Under the pieces are notes generated by a model. That model was not told where the DNA came from. It did not search any database and was given only the letters and a program-made list of their open reading frames with translations. Shown one piece after another: positions 42,080 through 50,550 of a DNA stretch of 50,550 nucleotides. Positions within the stretch are counted from its first letter, which is position 1. Every line of letters starts with the position of its first letter. This DNA comes from an uncultured Bacillota bacterium (GTDB lineage: Bacteria > Bacillota > Clostridia > Christensenellales > UBA1242), in the NCBI GenBank assembly GCA_949282835.1, contig CASDQU010000074.1:1-50550 (forward strand), given 5' to 3'. The translations under genes were made by a program, and so were the position numbers.

Positions 42080-43820
42080 ACTTTTTAAATACTTAAATTG
42101 GAAAGAATGGATTTTGCTCATTTTAACCTTATCTTTTGTCGCTTGTCAGGTATGGTGCAATATCTCTTTGCCTCAATGCACTTTGAAAATCAGCGAATAT
42201 TTGCAAATGCCAGATATCTCTTTATATTGGACTGATATTGTTTGGAAATGTGTTGAAATGTTGCTTTATGCATGTGGGGTTATTTTAAGTGCAATTATCG
42301 CTAGTTACTTAGCTTCATATATTATTACTAATCTTCTCGCTAGAGTAAGAGGGAAAGTATTTCATAAAGTTAATGAATTTTCTTCTGAAGAAATCAATAA
42401 ATTTTCAATTCCTTCACTTATCACTAGATGTACAAATGATATAACGCAACTGCAACAAGTTCTTGTCACCCTATTAACACTTGGTTTGCAAGCTCCGCTT
42501 ACCGCTATTCTCGCTATAATAAATATTGTAGATATTTCAAAAGGACATTCTGTGCTTCAACTCTCTTGGGTCAATGTCGTTTCTGTAATTGCTATCTGCA
42601 TTGTGGTATCAGTTATTATATTTGCTGTTGTGCCAAAATTCAAGAAAATTCAAAAGATGACAGATGAATTAAACCTTGTCACTAGAGAAAATCTTACAGG
42701 AATTAAAGTTATTAGAGCAAATAGCGCAGAAAAAAGCCAAGAAGAAAAATTTGACAAAGTCAACACAAAATTTGCCAAACTTGACCTTTTTGTAAGCAAA
42801 GTACTTTCAATAATTGAACCTAGTTTAACTTTTATTATGAGTGCAACTTCACTTGCCATAGTTTGGATTATTGGCTTGCTTGCAGGAGAAAATCCCGCCC
42901 TTCTAACCATTATGAGCACCTTTACTCAATATTCCATTTTCATAATCATGGGCTTTACCTCTTTATCAGTACTTTTTATGTTTGTACCTCGTGGTATGGT
43001 AAGCGGTCGCCGAATAAATGAAGTGCTTGAAACAAAAATTATTTTAAAAGATGGAGAGATTACATCTCCTAAAGAAAAAGGCAGTATTGAATTTAAAAAT
43101 GTATTTTTTCAATATAATGAAGCTGATGCACATGTTTTAAACAACATATCTTTTAAAGTTAAACAAGGGCAGACGATTGCTTTTATTGGCTCTACAGGAA
43201 GTGGTAAAAGTACTTTGATTAATTTAATACCAAGATTTTATGACTGCACTGAAGGCGAAGTTTTGGTTGGCGGCGTCAATGTAAAAGCTTATTCTCAAGA
43301 AGAGCTTCATAATCTTATTGGCTATGTACCTCAAAAGGGCATCCTTTTTAGTGGCACAGTCCGAGAAAATATTTGTTATGGAAAGCAAGACGCCACAGAT
43401 GAGCAGGTCGACCAAGCAATAAAGATATCACAATCAAACTTTGTTTATAATTTCCCTGATGGGCTTAATTATCATATATCACAAGGCGGCAAAAATGTCT
43501 CAGGCGGACAAAAACAAAGATTATCAATAGCAAGAGCTATTATAAAAGACCCTGATATTTTAATATTTGATGATAGCTTTTCTGCTCTAGACTATAAAAC
43601 AGATAAAATTGTCCGCAGAAATTTGAACAAAGCCTATAAAAACACCACCAAAGTAATAGTGGCGCAGCGTATTGGAACTATTATGAATGCAGACCAAATT
43701 ATCGTTTTAAATGAAGGAAAAATTGTTGGCATGGGCAAACATAAAGACCTACTTAAAAACTGCCCAATTTATAAAGAAATAGCATTATCACAATTATCAA
43801 AGGAGGAACTTGAAAAATGA
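42072..43820 (+). CDS. ABC exporter half-transporter with degenerate ATP site
   Basis: A 582-residue type IV ABC exporter half: six membrane helices (about 1-310), then an ATPase domain. Walker A is GSTGSGKS and the signature is NVSGGQKQR. Walker B reads ILIFDDSFSALD, with Asp where the catalytic Glu should be, and the switch His is Gln (VAQR). This is the pattern of the non-hydrolysing partner in heterodimeric exporters such as TM287/288 or BmrCD. It overlaps marR by 8 bases and the second half-transporter gene by 4 bases. Substrates are probably drugs or peptides. Confidence 0.9.
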   Translation: MFKLFKYLNWKEWILLILTLSFVACQVWCNISLPQCTLKISEYLQMPDISLYWTDIVWKCVEMLLYACGVILSAIIASYLASYIITNLLARVRGKVFHKVNEFSSEEINKFSIPSLITRCTNDITQLQQVLVTLLTLGLQAPLTAILAIINIVDISKGHSVLQLSWVNVVSVIAICIVVSVIIFAVVPKFKKIQKMTDELNLVTRENLTGIKVIRANSAEKSQEEKFDKVNTKFAKLDLFVSKVLSIIEPSLTFIMSATSLAIVWIIGLLAGENPALLTIMSTFTQYSIFIIMGFTSLSVLFMFVPRGMVSGRRINEVLETKIILKDGEITSPKEKGSIEFKNVFFQYNEADAHVLNNISFKVKQGQTIAFIGSTGSGKSTLINLIPRFYDCTEGEVLVGGVNVKAYSQEELHNLIGYVPQKGILFSGTVRENICYGKQDATDEQVDQAIKISQSNFVYNFPDGLNYHISQGGKNVSGGQKQRLSIARAIIKDPDILIFDDSFSALDYKTDKIVRRNLNKAYKNTTKVIVAQRIGTIMNADQIIVLNEGKIVGMGKHKDLLKNCPIYKEIALSQLSKEELEK

Positions 43821-45619
43821 CAAATAAAAAGAAAAACCCTCCTTCCTCTTTCAATAAAAATAAAGCTAAGGATTTCAAAGGTACTGCAAAAATGCTGATA
43901 AAGCGCCTTGGAGCATTTAAGTGGCAAACAATAATAGCACTTACTTTTGCCGTCATTGCGGCTGTTTTAAATGTGCTTGGACCTAAGATATTAAATCAGC
44001 TTATGACACTTTTGTTTGATACAAATGGCTATCAAATTAGTGAGGTGACAAAATTTGCTCTCATTGTTTTATCTATGTATATTGTTGCTGGCATATTGGG
44101 CTACTTTCAAGGCTATTTAATGTCTAAAGTAAGTATTAAAGTTTCCAAGCAATTACGAAATGAAATCTCTTTAAAAATAAACAAGCTTCCATTAAAATAT
44201 TTTGACAATCATAGCTATGGAGATGTACTTTCAAGAGTTACTAATGATGTTGATACTGTTGGCAACACTTTGGAAAGAACATTGTCAAGCATGATTACCT
44301 CATCAATTACTATTGTAGGTATACCAATTATTATGTTTACTATAAGTTGGCAATTAACTCTCATATCTCTAATGCAAATTCCTTTAGCGCTAATTGTTGT
44401 ATTTTTAGTAGTAAAATTCAACCAAAAATATTTTATAAGGCAGCAAAAATATCTTGGAGATATCAATGGCTACATTGAGGAAAATTTTTCTGCTCACAGC
44501 GTAGTCAAAGCCTTCAATGGCGAAGATAGGTCTCAAGAGAGTTTTGAAAAAATAAATAAAAATCTTAAAAACTCCTCAAGAAAAGCTCAATTTTTCTCTG
44601 GATTAATGCACCCTATTGTAAATTTTACTAGTAATATCATCTATGTGTTAATTTGTCTTGTGGGCGCTTTGATTGCAATTAAATCTAATAATATGGCTTT
44701 TCTTGCAACAATAATAACATTCTTAACATATACAAAATTATTCAATCAGCCTGTCTCGCAAATAGGCTCAATCTCTGGAACATTGCAAACTACAATGGCA
44801 GCCGCAGAAAGAGTTTTTGAGTTTTTAAATGAAGAAGAACAAGCTGATGAAAGCAACAAAACTTTAACAATCAAAGATGTTAAAGGCAAAATTGAATTTA
44901 AACATGTTAATTTTGGATATAGCAAAGATAAACAAATCATATTTGATTTTAATTTTACAGCATTGCCAGGTCAAAAGATAGCTATAGTAGGTCAAACGGG
45001 CGCTGGAAAAACAACAATCGTAAATCTGTTAATGCGCTTCTATGAAATTGACAGCGGTGAAATTTTAATTGATGGTGTCAATACCAAAGATATGAATAGA
45101 AGTTATGTCCGTTCCCTTTTTGGTATGGTTTTGCAAGATACATGGCTTTTTGAGGGTACTATCAAAGATAATTTAAGATTTGGCAAACCAAATGCAACCG
45201 ATGAAGAGATTATTGAGGCTTGTAAAATGGCAAATGTTGACCACTTTATTAGAACAGAACCAAAAGGATATGACATGGTATTGGCTGAAGAAAGCAATAT
45301 TTCTGCAGGTCAAAAACAACTGCTTACAATAGCTAGAGCTATGGTGCAAAATGCTCCCCTCTTAATTCTAGATGAAGCAACAAGCTCTGTCGATACTAGA
45401 ACTGAAATATTAATCCAAACAGCAATGGATAGACTGACAAAAGGACGAACCAGTTTTGTTATCGCTCACAGGCTTTCCACTATCAAAAACGCAGACAAAA
45501 TTATTGTTATGAAAGATGGAAACATTGTTGAAATTGGCAACCACAAACAACTGATTGAAAAAGGTGGAGTTTACAAAGAGCTATATACTAGCCAATTTGA
45601 AAGTGGAGAAGATTTTTAA
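43817..45619 (+). CDS. ABC exporter half-transporter with the active ATP site
   Basis: A 600-residue type IV exporter half. A Lys-rich N-terminus precedes six helices (about 35-330) and the ATPase domain. Walker A is GQTGAGKT, Walker B LLILDEATSSVD with the catalytic Glu and the switch His in VIAHR. The signature is NISAGQKQL, with Ala replacing the first Gly of SGGQ. Together with the previous gene it gives one competent site (this Walker B with the partner's SGGQ) and one degenerate site. The GGAGGA ribosome site lies in the end of the previous gene. Confidence 0.92.
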   Translation: MTNKKKNPPSSFNKNKAKDFKGTAKMLIKRLGAFKWQTIIALTFAVIAAVLNVLGPKILNQLMTLLFDTNGYQISEVTKFALIVLSMYIVAGILGYFQGYLMSKVSIKVSKQLRNEISLKINKLPLKYFDNHSYGDVLSRVTNDVDTVGNTLERTLSSMITSSITIVGIPIIMFTISWQLTLISLMQIPLALIVVFLVVKFNQKYFIRQQKYLGDINGYIEENFSAHSVVKAFNGEDRSQESFEKINKNLKNSSRKAQFFSGLMHPIVNFTSNIIYVLICLVGALIAIKSNNMAFLATIITFLTYTKLFNQPVSQIGSISGTLQTTMAAAERVFEFLNEEEQADESNKTLTIKDVKGKIEFKHVNFGYSKDKQIIFDFNFTALPGQKIAIVGQTGAGKTTIVNLLMRFYEIDSGEILIDGVNTKDMNRSYVRSLFGMVLQDTWLFEGTIKDNLRFGKPNATDEEIIEACKMANVDHFIRTEPKGYDMVLAEESNISAGQKQLLTIARAMVQNAPLLILDEATSSVDTRTEILIQTAMDRLTKGRTSFVIAHRLSTIKNADKIIVMKDGNIVEIGNHKQLIEKGGVYKELYTSQFESGEDF

Positions 45620-45629
45620 AGGAGAATTT

Positions 45630-47711
45630 ATGGCAGAACTAGAACTTAAAAATGTTTTTAAGGATTACAAATTAGAAAATAAAGAAAAATTTGCAGCACT
45701 GCAAGACATAAATGTATCATTTGAAAAAGGCGAACTGGTCTCAATTATAGGCGAAAGCGGAAGTGGTAAAAGTACGCTTATGAATATAATAGGCGGTTTA
45801 GACTCTGACTATCAAGGGCTTATTCAAATAGGCGGAAAAGATTTAAAAGGCTTTAAAGAAAAAGAGCTTGATGATTATCGTAAGAAAAAAATAGGTTTTG
45901 TATTTCAATCTTTTAATCTAATTCCTCACCTATCCGTTCTTGATAATGTTACAATCTCTTTGACTTTGTCAAATGTAAAAGAAAGTGAAAAAAATGCTAG
46001 AGCCATTGAAATTTTGGAAAAGCTAGGACTTAAAGACCATATCAAAAAGAAACCAACTCAACTCTCTGGCGGTCAAAAACAAAGAGTGGCTATTGCTAGA
46101 GCCTTAATAAACAACCCAGATATAATCTTGGCAGATGAGCCTACTGGCGCTTTAGACTCTATAACTACCGGTCAAATCCTAGAAATATTGAAAGAAATAG
46201 CCGATGTCGACAATAAACTTGTCATTATGGTCACACACTCTGAAAAAGTCGCAAGCATTTCTTCAAGAGTGGTTGAAATTGCTGATGGAAAAATTATTAG
46301 CGATGTTAAAAAGGATGATTACAAACAAATTGATAACAAATCAAATTTAACTGTACAAGAAAAAAAACATCAAAAAGATGGTCACCTGTCATTTATCTCT
46401 GCCCTCAAATTATCTCTTCACAATATGTGGGCAAGCAAAACAAAGAATTTCTTGATGGCTATTGGAGTCTCAATTTCACTTATTTCCTTAATTCTTATGT
46501 TATCGCTTGGTGCAGGTTTGACTGGATATATCAACGATACAGCCTCTAATTACACCAACCCAACCATTGTTACCCTTTCTAAAAATGGAAAAGATAGATA
46601 TGGCAACGAGCAAGAAAATTCATCAATTTCATTTTTACCTAATATGTTTGAAGAAGAAGAAATTGAGGAAATTGCTCATGAAATTAATGGCTATCTAGAG
46701 AGCAAAGATAACGATTTTAGAGTTATTACAGAAGGCGAAAATCAAAACTTAAATTATGGCTTTAGCATGCCAACCATTGGAGCTGGAAACTTACAGTATA
46801 CTACCGATGAAAACGATACAAAGTCTAGTATGATAATGTATACATACACAACCCCTCCTTACTATTCACAAGATAACCTTTTGACTGAAAATAGTTATAT
46901 GAGTGGCGAAAATGAAATAATGCTATCTAGTGCGGCTATAGAATTTTTAGGTGTTGAGAAGCCTGAAGATGTTATAGGCAAAAAAGTCACCCTACTTATC
47001 AATCTAAATCTAGACAATACCACAATCGACATAAATAAAGAAGTTACCATAACTGGGCTTGTTGATGTATCGGTATTTGCTAATATGATGGTATTATATC
47101 TTGATTATAATTTCTTAAATGACTGTGTAAAAGAAGCTCAAGCAAATAAAAATCTTGAAGTAACAGGATTAAAACCTTCTCAATTATACATTCAAACAGA
47201 CAGCGAAAAAACTACCGATTTAATCAATGACTATATAAGAAAAAATAGATTAGATCTTTCTGGCTCAGTTGAAGAACAACTTGCCGCTATGTTTAGTGAA
47301 ATGATGTCAACTTTCTCTATCGCCCTTGCAATTATTGCTGGAATTTCTCTGATTGTCGCATTGATTATGATATTAGTAGTATTATATATGAGTGTTTCAG
47401 AAAGAACACGAGAAATTGGCGTACTTAAAAGTATTGGAGCTAGAAAAAAGGATATCAAATTGATATTTAGTAGTGAAAGCCTTTTGATTGGTATTTTAAG
47501 TGGGCTTGTTGGAATAATTTTCTCCTTAATTATAGGCGGAATATTGATAGCCATATTTAAAGCATTAATTGGATTTGCACCTATTGCAATGATGTGGTAT
47601 TATTTCCTTATAGCGCTTGCCATAAGCATGATAATAAGTGTGCTAGCTGGTCTATATCCTGCAAGCAAAGCTGCAAAACTTGACCCAGTTGAATCATTAA
47701 GGCATGAATAA
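45630..47711 (+). CDS. MacB-like ABC transporter, ATPase fused to FtsX-type permease
   Basis: A 693-residue fusion. Residues about 1-230 are an ABC ATPase with Walker A GESGSGKS, signature LSGGQKQRVAIARAL and Walker B ILADEPTGALD. A helix at about 270-300, an extracytoplasmic MacB_PCD-like domain (about 310-565) and an FtsX domain with three more helices (about 580-690) follow. The C-terminus PASKAAKLDPVESLR is typical. Members expel antimicrobial peptides or move lipoproteins by mechanotransmission, not through a channel. The ATG at 45630 has AAAGGAG 5 bases upstream; an earlier in-frame start overlaps the previous gene and is less likely. Confidence 0.9.
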   Translation: MAELELKNVFKDYKLENKEKFAALQDINVSFEKGELVSIIGESGSGKSTLMNIIGGLDSDYQGLIQIGGKDLKGFKEKELDDYRKKKIGFVFQSFNLIPHLSVLDNVTISLTLSNVKESEKNARAIEILEKLGLKDHIKKKPTQLSGGQKQRVAIARALINNPDIILADEPTGALDSITTGQILEILKEIADVDNKLVIMVTHSEKVASISSRVVEIADGKIISDVKKDDYKQIDNKSNLTVQEKKHQKDGHLSFISALKLSLHNMWASKTKNFLMAIGVSISLISLILMLSLGAGLTGYINDTASNYTNPTIVTLSKNGKDRYGNEQENSSISFLPNMFEEEEIEEIAHEINGYLESKDNDFRVITEGENQNLNYGFSMPTIGAGNLQYTTDENDTKSSMIMYTYTTPPYYSQDNLLTENSYMSGENEIMLSSAAIEFLGVEKPEDVIGKKVTLLINLNLDNTTIDINKEVTITGLVDVSVFANMMVLYLDYNFLNDCVKEAQANKNLEVTGLKPSQLYIQTDSEKTTDLINDYIRKNRLDLSGSVEEQLAAMFSEMMSTFSIALAIIAGISLIVALIMILVVLYMSVSERTREIGVLKSIGARKKDIKLIFSSESLLIGILSGLVGIIFSLIIGGILIAIFKALIGFAPIAMMWYYFLIALAISMIISVLAGLYPASKAAKLDPVESLRHE

Positions 47712-47730
47712 AAAAATATATTCAAAAAAT

Positions 47731-47757
47731 AAAAAAGTGGAAATAATCCACTTTTTT
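47731..47757. terminator. Terminator of the marR-exporter operon
   Basis: AAAAAAGTGG (47731-47740) and CCACTTTTTT (47748-47757) form a perfect 10-bp stem with a seven-base loop. It separates the plus-strand operon from a convergent gene. Confidence 0.9.
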
Positions 47758-47782
47758 TCATCGTCAAATTTAAAATATTGTT

Positions 47783-48292
47783 TTATTTCTTTCTTTTTTT
47801 CTTTGCGCCTTTAGAAAACATATAACTTAAAATTGCGGCAACAAGCATTGCAAAACCTATAATCATGTTGACAATATTTGCCCAGCCAACTTTAGATAAA
47901 TTTTTCGATAATTCGTTTGAATTTACCTCGCCAACTGTACAGAAAAGTCCTATTGCAGCAAATGCAAAGAGCGCTATAGCAAATATTATATTAATAAAAT
48001 TTACCAATTTTAAAGCCTTGCCACTTTTAATTACGCCAATTGCAACAAGCAAAATGTAAATTGCCATCAAAATCATAATGCCTGCAAGTATTGCTACAAT
48101 TAAATTTGATAGCGCCATCATGACCTGTGTAGAATTTCCGTCAAAGTAATTACCAATGATGTCATATCCAGTAATATTTTGTTGCAATCTTCCTTCTCCA
48201 ATAGCGATATAAGATTGTGACAAGAATACAAATATAAGTACTCCTAAGGCAATGTTAAAAAAACTTACCAAAGCCAATTTAAAATTTTTCAT
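47783..48292 (-). CDS. Membrane protein of unknown function, four helices
   Basis: A 169-residue protein with helices at about 7-28, 58-87, 92-115 and 138-158, and a Lys-rich cytoplasmic C-terminus (KGAKKKRKK). The extracytoplasmic loop lies at about 28-57. I recognise no family. It has its own promoter and is convergent with the exporter operon. Confidence 0.6.
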   Translation of the reverse strand: MKNFKLALVSFFNIALGVLIFVFLSQSYIAIGEGRLQQNITGYDIIGNYFDGNSTQVMMALSNLIVAILAGIMILMAIYILLVAIGVIKSGKALKLVNFINIIFAIALFAFAAIGLFCTVGEVNSNELSKNLSKVGWANIVNMIIGFAMLVAAILSYMFSKGAKKKRKK

Positions 48293-48310
48293 TTTCCCCT
48301 CCTTTTTAAT

Positions 48311-48338
48311 ATTATAATATCAAAAGATATTTTCTCAA
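48311..48338 (-). promoter_or_regulatory. Sigma-A promoter of the four-helix membrane protein
   Basis: On the minus strand TTGAGA (48338-48333) and TATAAT (48316-48311) are 16 bp apart, just upstream of an AAGGAGG ribosome site. Confidence 0.65.
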
Positions 48339-48567
48339 ACTAATTATAGATAATTTTTAATTTTTTTAAAAAAATTTTATCAAACCTCTCAACTTAAAAA
48401 TTATATCAATTTGATTTTTGTCTTTCAAAATTACAAAAGCATAAATAGATATTAAAATATATAAGAGAAATTACAAAAATTTACTATCTAAGTCAACCCA
48501 CTTTTAACCATTGCCGTTAAATGATTAACCGAGAAGTTCCCCCAATACAAAAAGTATAGAAAAAACT

Positions 48568-49548
48568 TTATTCATCCTTATCATCGCTGTCGATTACTGT
48601 TTCAATTTCTTCAGTTTTTTCAGCCTCTTGATTATTTATTTTGGACAGGTTTTCATCTTTTTTGATAACTTCACTTATACTAGCAAAAAGTCCGGCAATG
48701 TTTTGAATATCACTTGGTACAATAATCTTAGTTGCATTACCATTTGCTAATACTTTAAGAGCCTCAAAGCCTTGCAATGTGATATAAGAAGCGTCAGGAT
48801 TTGCTTCATTTATAAGGTTAATAGCTCTATTTTCGCCTTCTGCAATAGCAATAAGTGATTCTTTTTGCGCCTCGGCAGCAAGAATTTTGGCTGTTTTTTC
48901 AGCTTCAGCCTTTAAAATTTTTGCCTGCTTTTCGCCTTCTGCAACTAATATACTTGATTTTTTCTCACCTTCTGCTCGCAAAATTTGTTCTCGGCGTTCT
49001 CGCTCTGCCTTCATTTGCTTATCCATAGCATCTTGAATATCTTTAGGAGGCAAAATGTTTTTAAGCTCTACTCTATTAATTTTTATTCCCCAAGCATCAG
49101 TTGCCTCGTCTAGAATAACTCTCATTTTAGTATTAACTGTATCTCTTGAAGTTAAAGTTTCATCAAGCTCTAGTTCACCAACGATATTTCTAAGAGTTGT
49201 AGCAGTTAAATTTTCAATAGCTTTGATAGGTTGGTCAACTCCATATGTGAACAACTTTGCATCTGTAATTTGGAAATAAACAACTGTATCTATTTGCATT
49301 GTAACATTATCTTTAGTTATAACCGGTTGTGGCTTAAAGTCAGCCACAATTTCTTTTAACGAAATTGGCTTGCCTGTTCTATCAAAAAAAGGTAAGATAA
49401 TGTGTATACCAACATCTAATGTTTTTCTATATTTGCCAAGTCTTTCCACAACTACTGCTGTCGCTTGTCTTACAATACGAATTGATAAACATAGACAAAC
49501 TAACAGCAACACTCCTAAAACTATTAAAACTATTCCCCAAGCACTCAT
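48568..49548 (-). CDS. SPFH/stomatin-family membrane protein (QmcA/YbbK-like)
   Basis: A 326-residue protein. One N-terminal membrane helix (about 4-26) is followed by an SPFH domain (VVVERLGKYRKTLDVGIHIILPFFDR, parts near 34-58) and a long helical region rich in Ala, Glu and Lys (about 170-250) that drives oligomer rings, then an acidic tail. Such proteins organise membrane microdomains and often work with an NfeD partner. Its start overlaps the NfeD stop by 4 bases, the classic pairing. Confidence 0.92.
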   Translation of the reverse strand: MSAWGIVLIVLGVLLLVCLCLSIRIVRQATAVVVERLGKYRKTLDVGIHIILPFFDRTGKPISLKEIVADFKPQPVITKDNVTMQIDTVVYFQITDAKLFTYGVDQPIKAIENLTATTLRNIVGELELDETLTSRDTVNTKMRVILDEATDAWGIKINRVELKNILPPKDIQDAMDKQMKAERERREQILRAEGEKKSSILVAEGEKQAKILKAEAEKTAKILAAEAQKESLIAIAEGENRAINLINEANPDASYITLQGFEALKVLANGNATKIIVPSDIQNIAGLFASISEVIKKDENLSKINNQEAEKTEEIETVIDSDDKDE

Positions 49549-50084
49549 TTATTCACCTCCTCAGAAGACTGCTCTTCTTTTTTTGTTGTATCTTCTACAA
49601 CAATTTCGCTATCTTTAATTGGTGTATTCTTGCTCTCTTCCTTTTTTTCTTGAATTAGTTCAACTATTAGTTTGTTCCCTTCAATATTTACAATTTTTAC
49701 AAGGCTATCTTTTTTAATTAATTTGCCATCACTGCTAACTGCCGTCCAAACAATATCATTAATTTTGACTGAGCCATTTTTTTCAAAGTCTGTTTCCTCA
49801 AGAAGCCTAACTTCTTTCCCTATTAATGTATCAATATTGGTTTTAGCTTGCATATTTTTGAATAATAATTTTTGGGCATATTTCCTAACAAAAATTATCA
49901 GTAGCGCTGATACTACTACAAAAACGGCGATTTGAATTTCAATGTCAATTCCGCCAATTCCTGCAAGAATAAATGGAATTACACCGCCAACAGAAAACCA
50001 TATCGAAACCAATTCAAATGTAATTAATTCAATAATGACTGAAACTACTATTACAGCTAGCCATACCCAAAACATTGTCTCCAT
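49545..50084 (-). CDS. NfeD-family membrane protein, short form
   Basis: A 179-residue NfeD without the N-terminal ClpP-like protease domain. Three helices (about 4-68) are followed by the OB-fold domain (about 85-150, with IGKEVRLLEETDFEKNGSVKI) and an acidic tail. It is upstream of the stomatin-like gene and overlaps it by 4 bases. The pair is thought to act on membrane order or quality control. A promoter and a 130-base leader lie upstream. Confidence 0.9.
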   Translation of the reverse strand: METMFWVWLAVIVVSVIIELITFELVSIWFSVGGVIPFILAGIGGIDIEIQIAVFVVVSALLIIFVRKYAQKLLFKNMQAKTNIDTLIGKEVRLLEETDFEKNGSVKINDIVWTAVSSDGKLIKKDSLVKIVNIEGNKLIVELIQEKKEESKNTPIKDSEIVVEDTTKKEEQSSEEVNK

Positions 50085-50225
50085 AATCCCTCGCTTTATG
50101 TGTTTTTATATACTATTAAATCTTATATCTAAAATTTCAACAAAGTTTGCTTCTATAGTTTATATAACCATCGGTCACCCTTTCAAGAAAGCTTCCAATT
50201 ATAATAAACTATTCTTATATAATGT

Positions 50226-50255
50226 ATAATATCATTAATATATCAAATTTGTCAA
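50226..50255 (-). promoter_or_regulatory. Sigma-A promoter of the nfeD-stomatin operon
   Basis: On the minus strand TTGACA (50255-50250) and TATTAT (50231-50226) are 18 bp apart. Transcription would begin about 135 bases before the nfeD ATG. Confidence 0.65.
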
Positions 50256-50340
50256 GTAATTTATATATAAAAGAATATTGCCTTGTTTAACTATAAAAAA
50301 TAATTTATTACAAAAGAGATTAAAAAAATAGAAAAAAGAG

Positions 50341-50369
50341 TTGATTTTTTTATTTTTTTTTGCTATATT
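50341..50369 (+). promoter_or_regulatory. Promoter of the tRNA-Gly/tRNA-Cys run
   Basis: TTGATT (50341-50346) and TATATT (50364-50369) are exactly 17 bp apart, about 45 bases before tRNA-Gly. The spacer is almost all T. Confidence 0.6.
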
Positions 50370-50413
50370 AATAGAGCAAACCTTGCTTACTGCATATAAA
50401 ATAATAACTCTTT

Positions 50414-50488
50414 GCGGGAGTGGCTCAGTGGTAGAGCGTTGCCTTGCCAAGGCAAATGTCGCGGGTTCGAATCCCGTCTTCCGCTCCA
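50414..50488 (+). tRNA. tRNA-Gly (anticodon GCC)
   Basis: Acceptor GCGGGAG pairs with CTTCCGC, the anticodon stem TTGCC/GGCAA holds TTGCCAA giving GCC, and CCA is encoded at 50486-50488. Confidence 0.95.
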
Positions 50489-50490
50489 AT

Positions 50491-50550
50491 GGTACCATCG
50501 CCAAGTGGTAAGGCCAAGGTCTGCAAAACCTTCATTCCCCGGTTCAAATC
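50491..50550 (+). tRNA. tRNA-Cys (anticodon GCA), cut by the window end
   Basis: Starts GGTACCA; the anticodon stem AAGGT/ACCTT holds CTGCAAA giving GCA. The sequence ends within the T-arm, so the 3' end is missing. Confidence 0.9.

Larger units (their letters stand above)
50085..50413. other. 330-bp gene-free region between nfeD and tRNA-Gly
   Basis: Very AT-rich. It contains a minus-strand promoter for the nfeD operon with a ~130-base leader, in which CTTTC/GAAAG can pair near 50187-50198, and a plus-strand promoter for the tRNA genes. No other feature is seen. Confidence 0.6.

Noticed and set aside
48293..48567. Small RNA or gene in the 275-bp gap
   Set aside because: Apart from a promoter and an AT-rich palindrome near 48358-48375, I see no stable structure or coding region.
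50235..50504. Minus-strand 89-codon frame at the right end
   Set aside because: It runs antisense through tRNA-Gly; the other part is AT-rich with no ribosome site.

Overview
The window is a low-GC (roughly one third G+C by eye) chromosomal segment of an endospore-forming, Gram-positive bacterium of the Clostridia type. Evidence: a spoIIAA-spoIIAB-sigF operon, spoVAC-spoVAD-spoVAE, yunB, a DivIVA-like protein, Firmicutes-style gene pairs (tig-clpP-clpX, ywlE-rpiB, obg-yhbY, dnaG-rpoD) and consensus TTGACA/TATAAT promoters. The best guess is an uncultured gut-type clostridial lineage; I cannot name a genus. I see no prophage, insertion sequence or CRISPR array.

Layout. 1-190: a truncated tRNA end and tRNA-Leu(AAG). 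226-7868 (all minus): an EncFtn-like mini-ferritin, clpX, clpP, tig, two small membrane proteins, gapA, a glycosyltransferase-like membrane protein, rpiB, ywlE-type phosphatase, rsfS. 8018-8824 (plus): an unknown membrane protein. 8926-13585 (minus): yhbY, obg, nth, lysS, a lytic transglycosylase, a DUF3343 Se/S-carrier-like gene. 13653-14804 (plus): a cysteine desulfurase-family enzyme. 14932-27083 (minus): pnp, rpsO, hemZ, rel, recJ, a zinc-ribbon coiled-coil protein, rpoD, dnaG. 27084-27758: a gene-free stretch with a duplicated, strongly structured element behind a plus-strand promoter-like sequence. 27759-33437: the sporulation block (yunB, spoVAE, spoVAD, spoVAC, then a plus-strand Asn-rich lipoprotein, then sigF, spoIIAB, spoIIAA). 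33651-34460: six minus-strand tRNAs (Pro, CAT, Asp, Phe, Thr, Tyr in transcription order) with a 69-bp tandem repeat between Phe and Thr. 34708-41379: a FabG-like reductase (plus), then on minus divIVA-like, a membrane protein, lgt, a Rho-like protein with no Walker A motif, an ArsP_2-type permease with a His-rich loop, and a repeat protein of eleven exact 17-residue units. 41621-47711 (plus): marR and three ABC exporter genes. 47783-50084 (minus): a membrane protein, a stomatin/SPFH protein and NfeD. The end carries tRNA-Gly(GCC) and a partial tRNA-Cys(GCA), plus strand.

How the genes work together. Protein quality control (trigger factor, ClpXP), the sigma-A/primase operon, a ppGpp synthetase next to recJ and hemZ, and the forespore switch SpoIIAA/SpoIIAB/SigF with the SpoVA dipicolinate channel give a typical sporulating core genome. 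The MarR gene overlaps the ABC genes and its promoter contains a perfect palindrome, so it probably autoregulates an inducible exporter operon.

The parts least explained by known biology are: (1) the Rho-like protein that keeps the RNA-binding half but has lost its nucleotide-binding motif; (2) the 17-residue solenoid protein; (3) the duplicated four-way-junction RNA candidate at 27344-27563; (4) a Rel protein whose ppGpp hydrolase motifs are all replaced while its synthetase looks intact; (5) an encapsulated-ferritin-like protein without a visible encapsulin or targeting tail.
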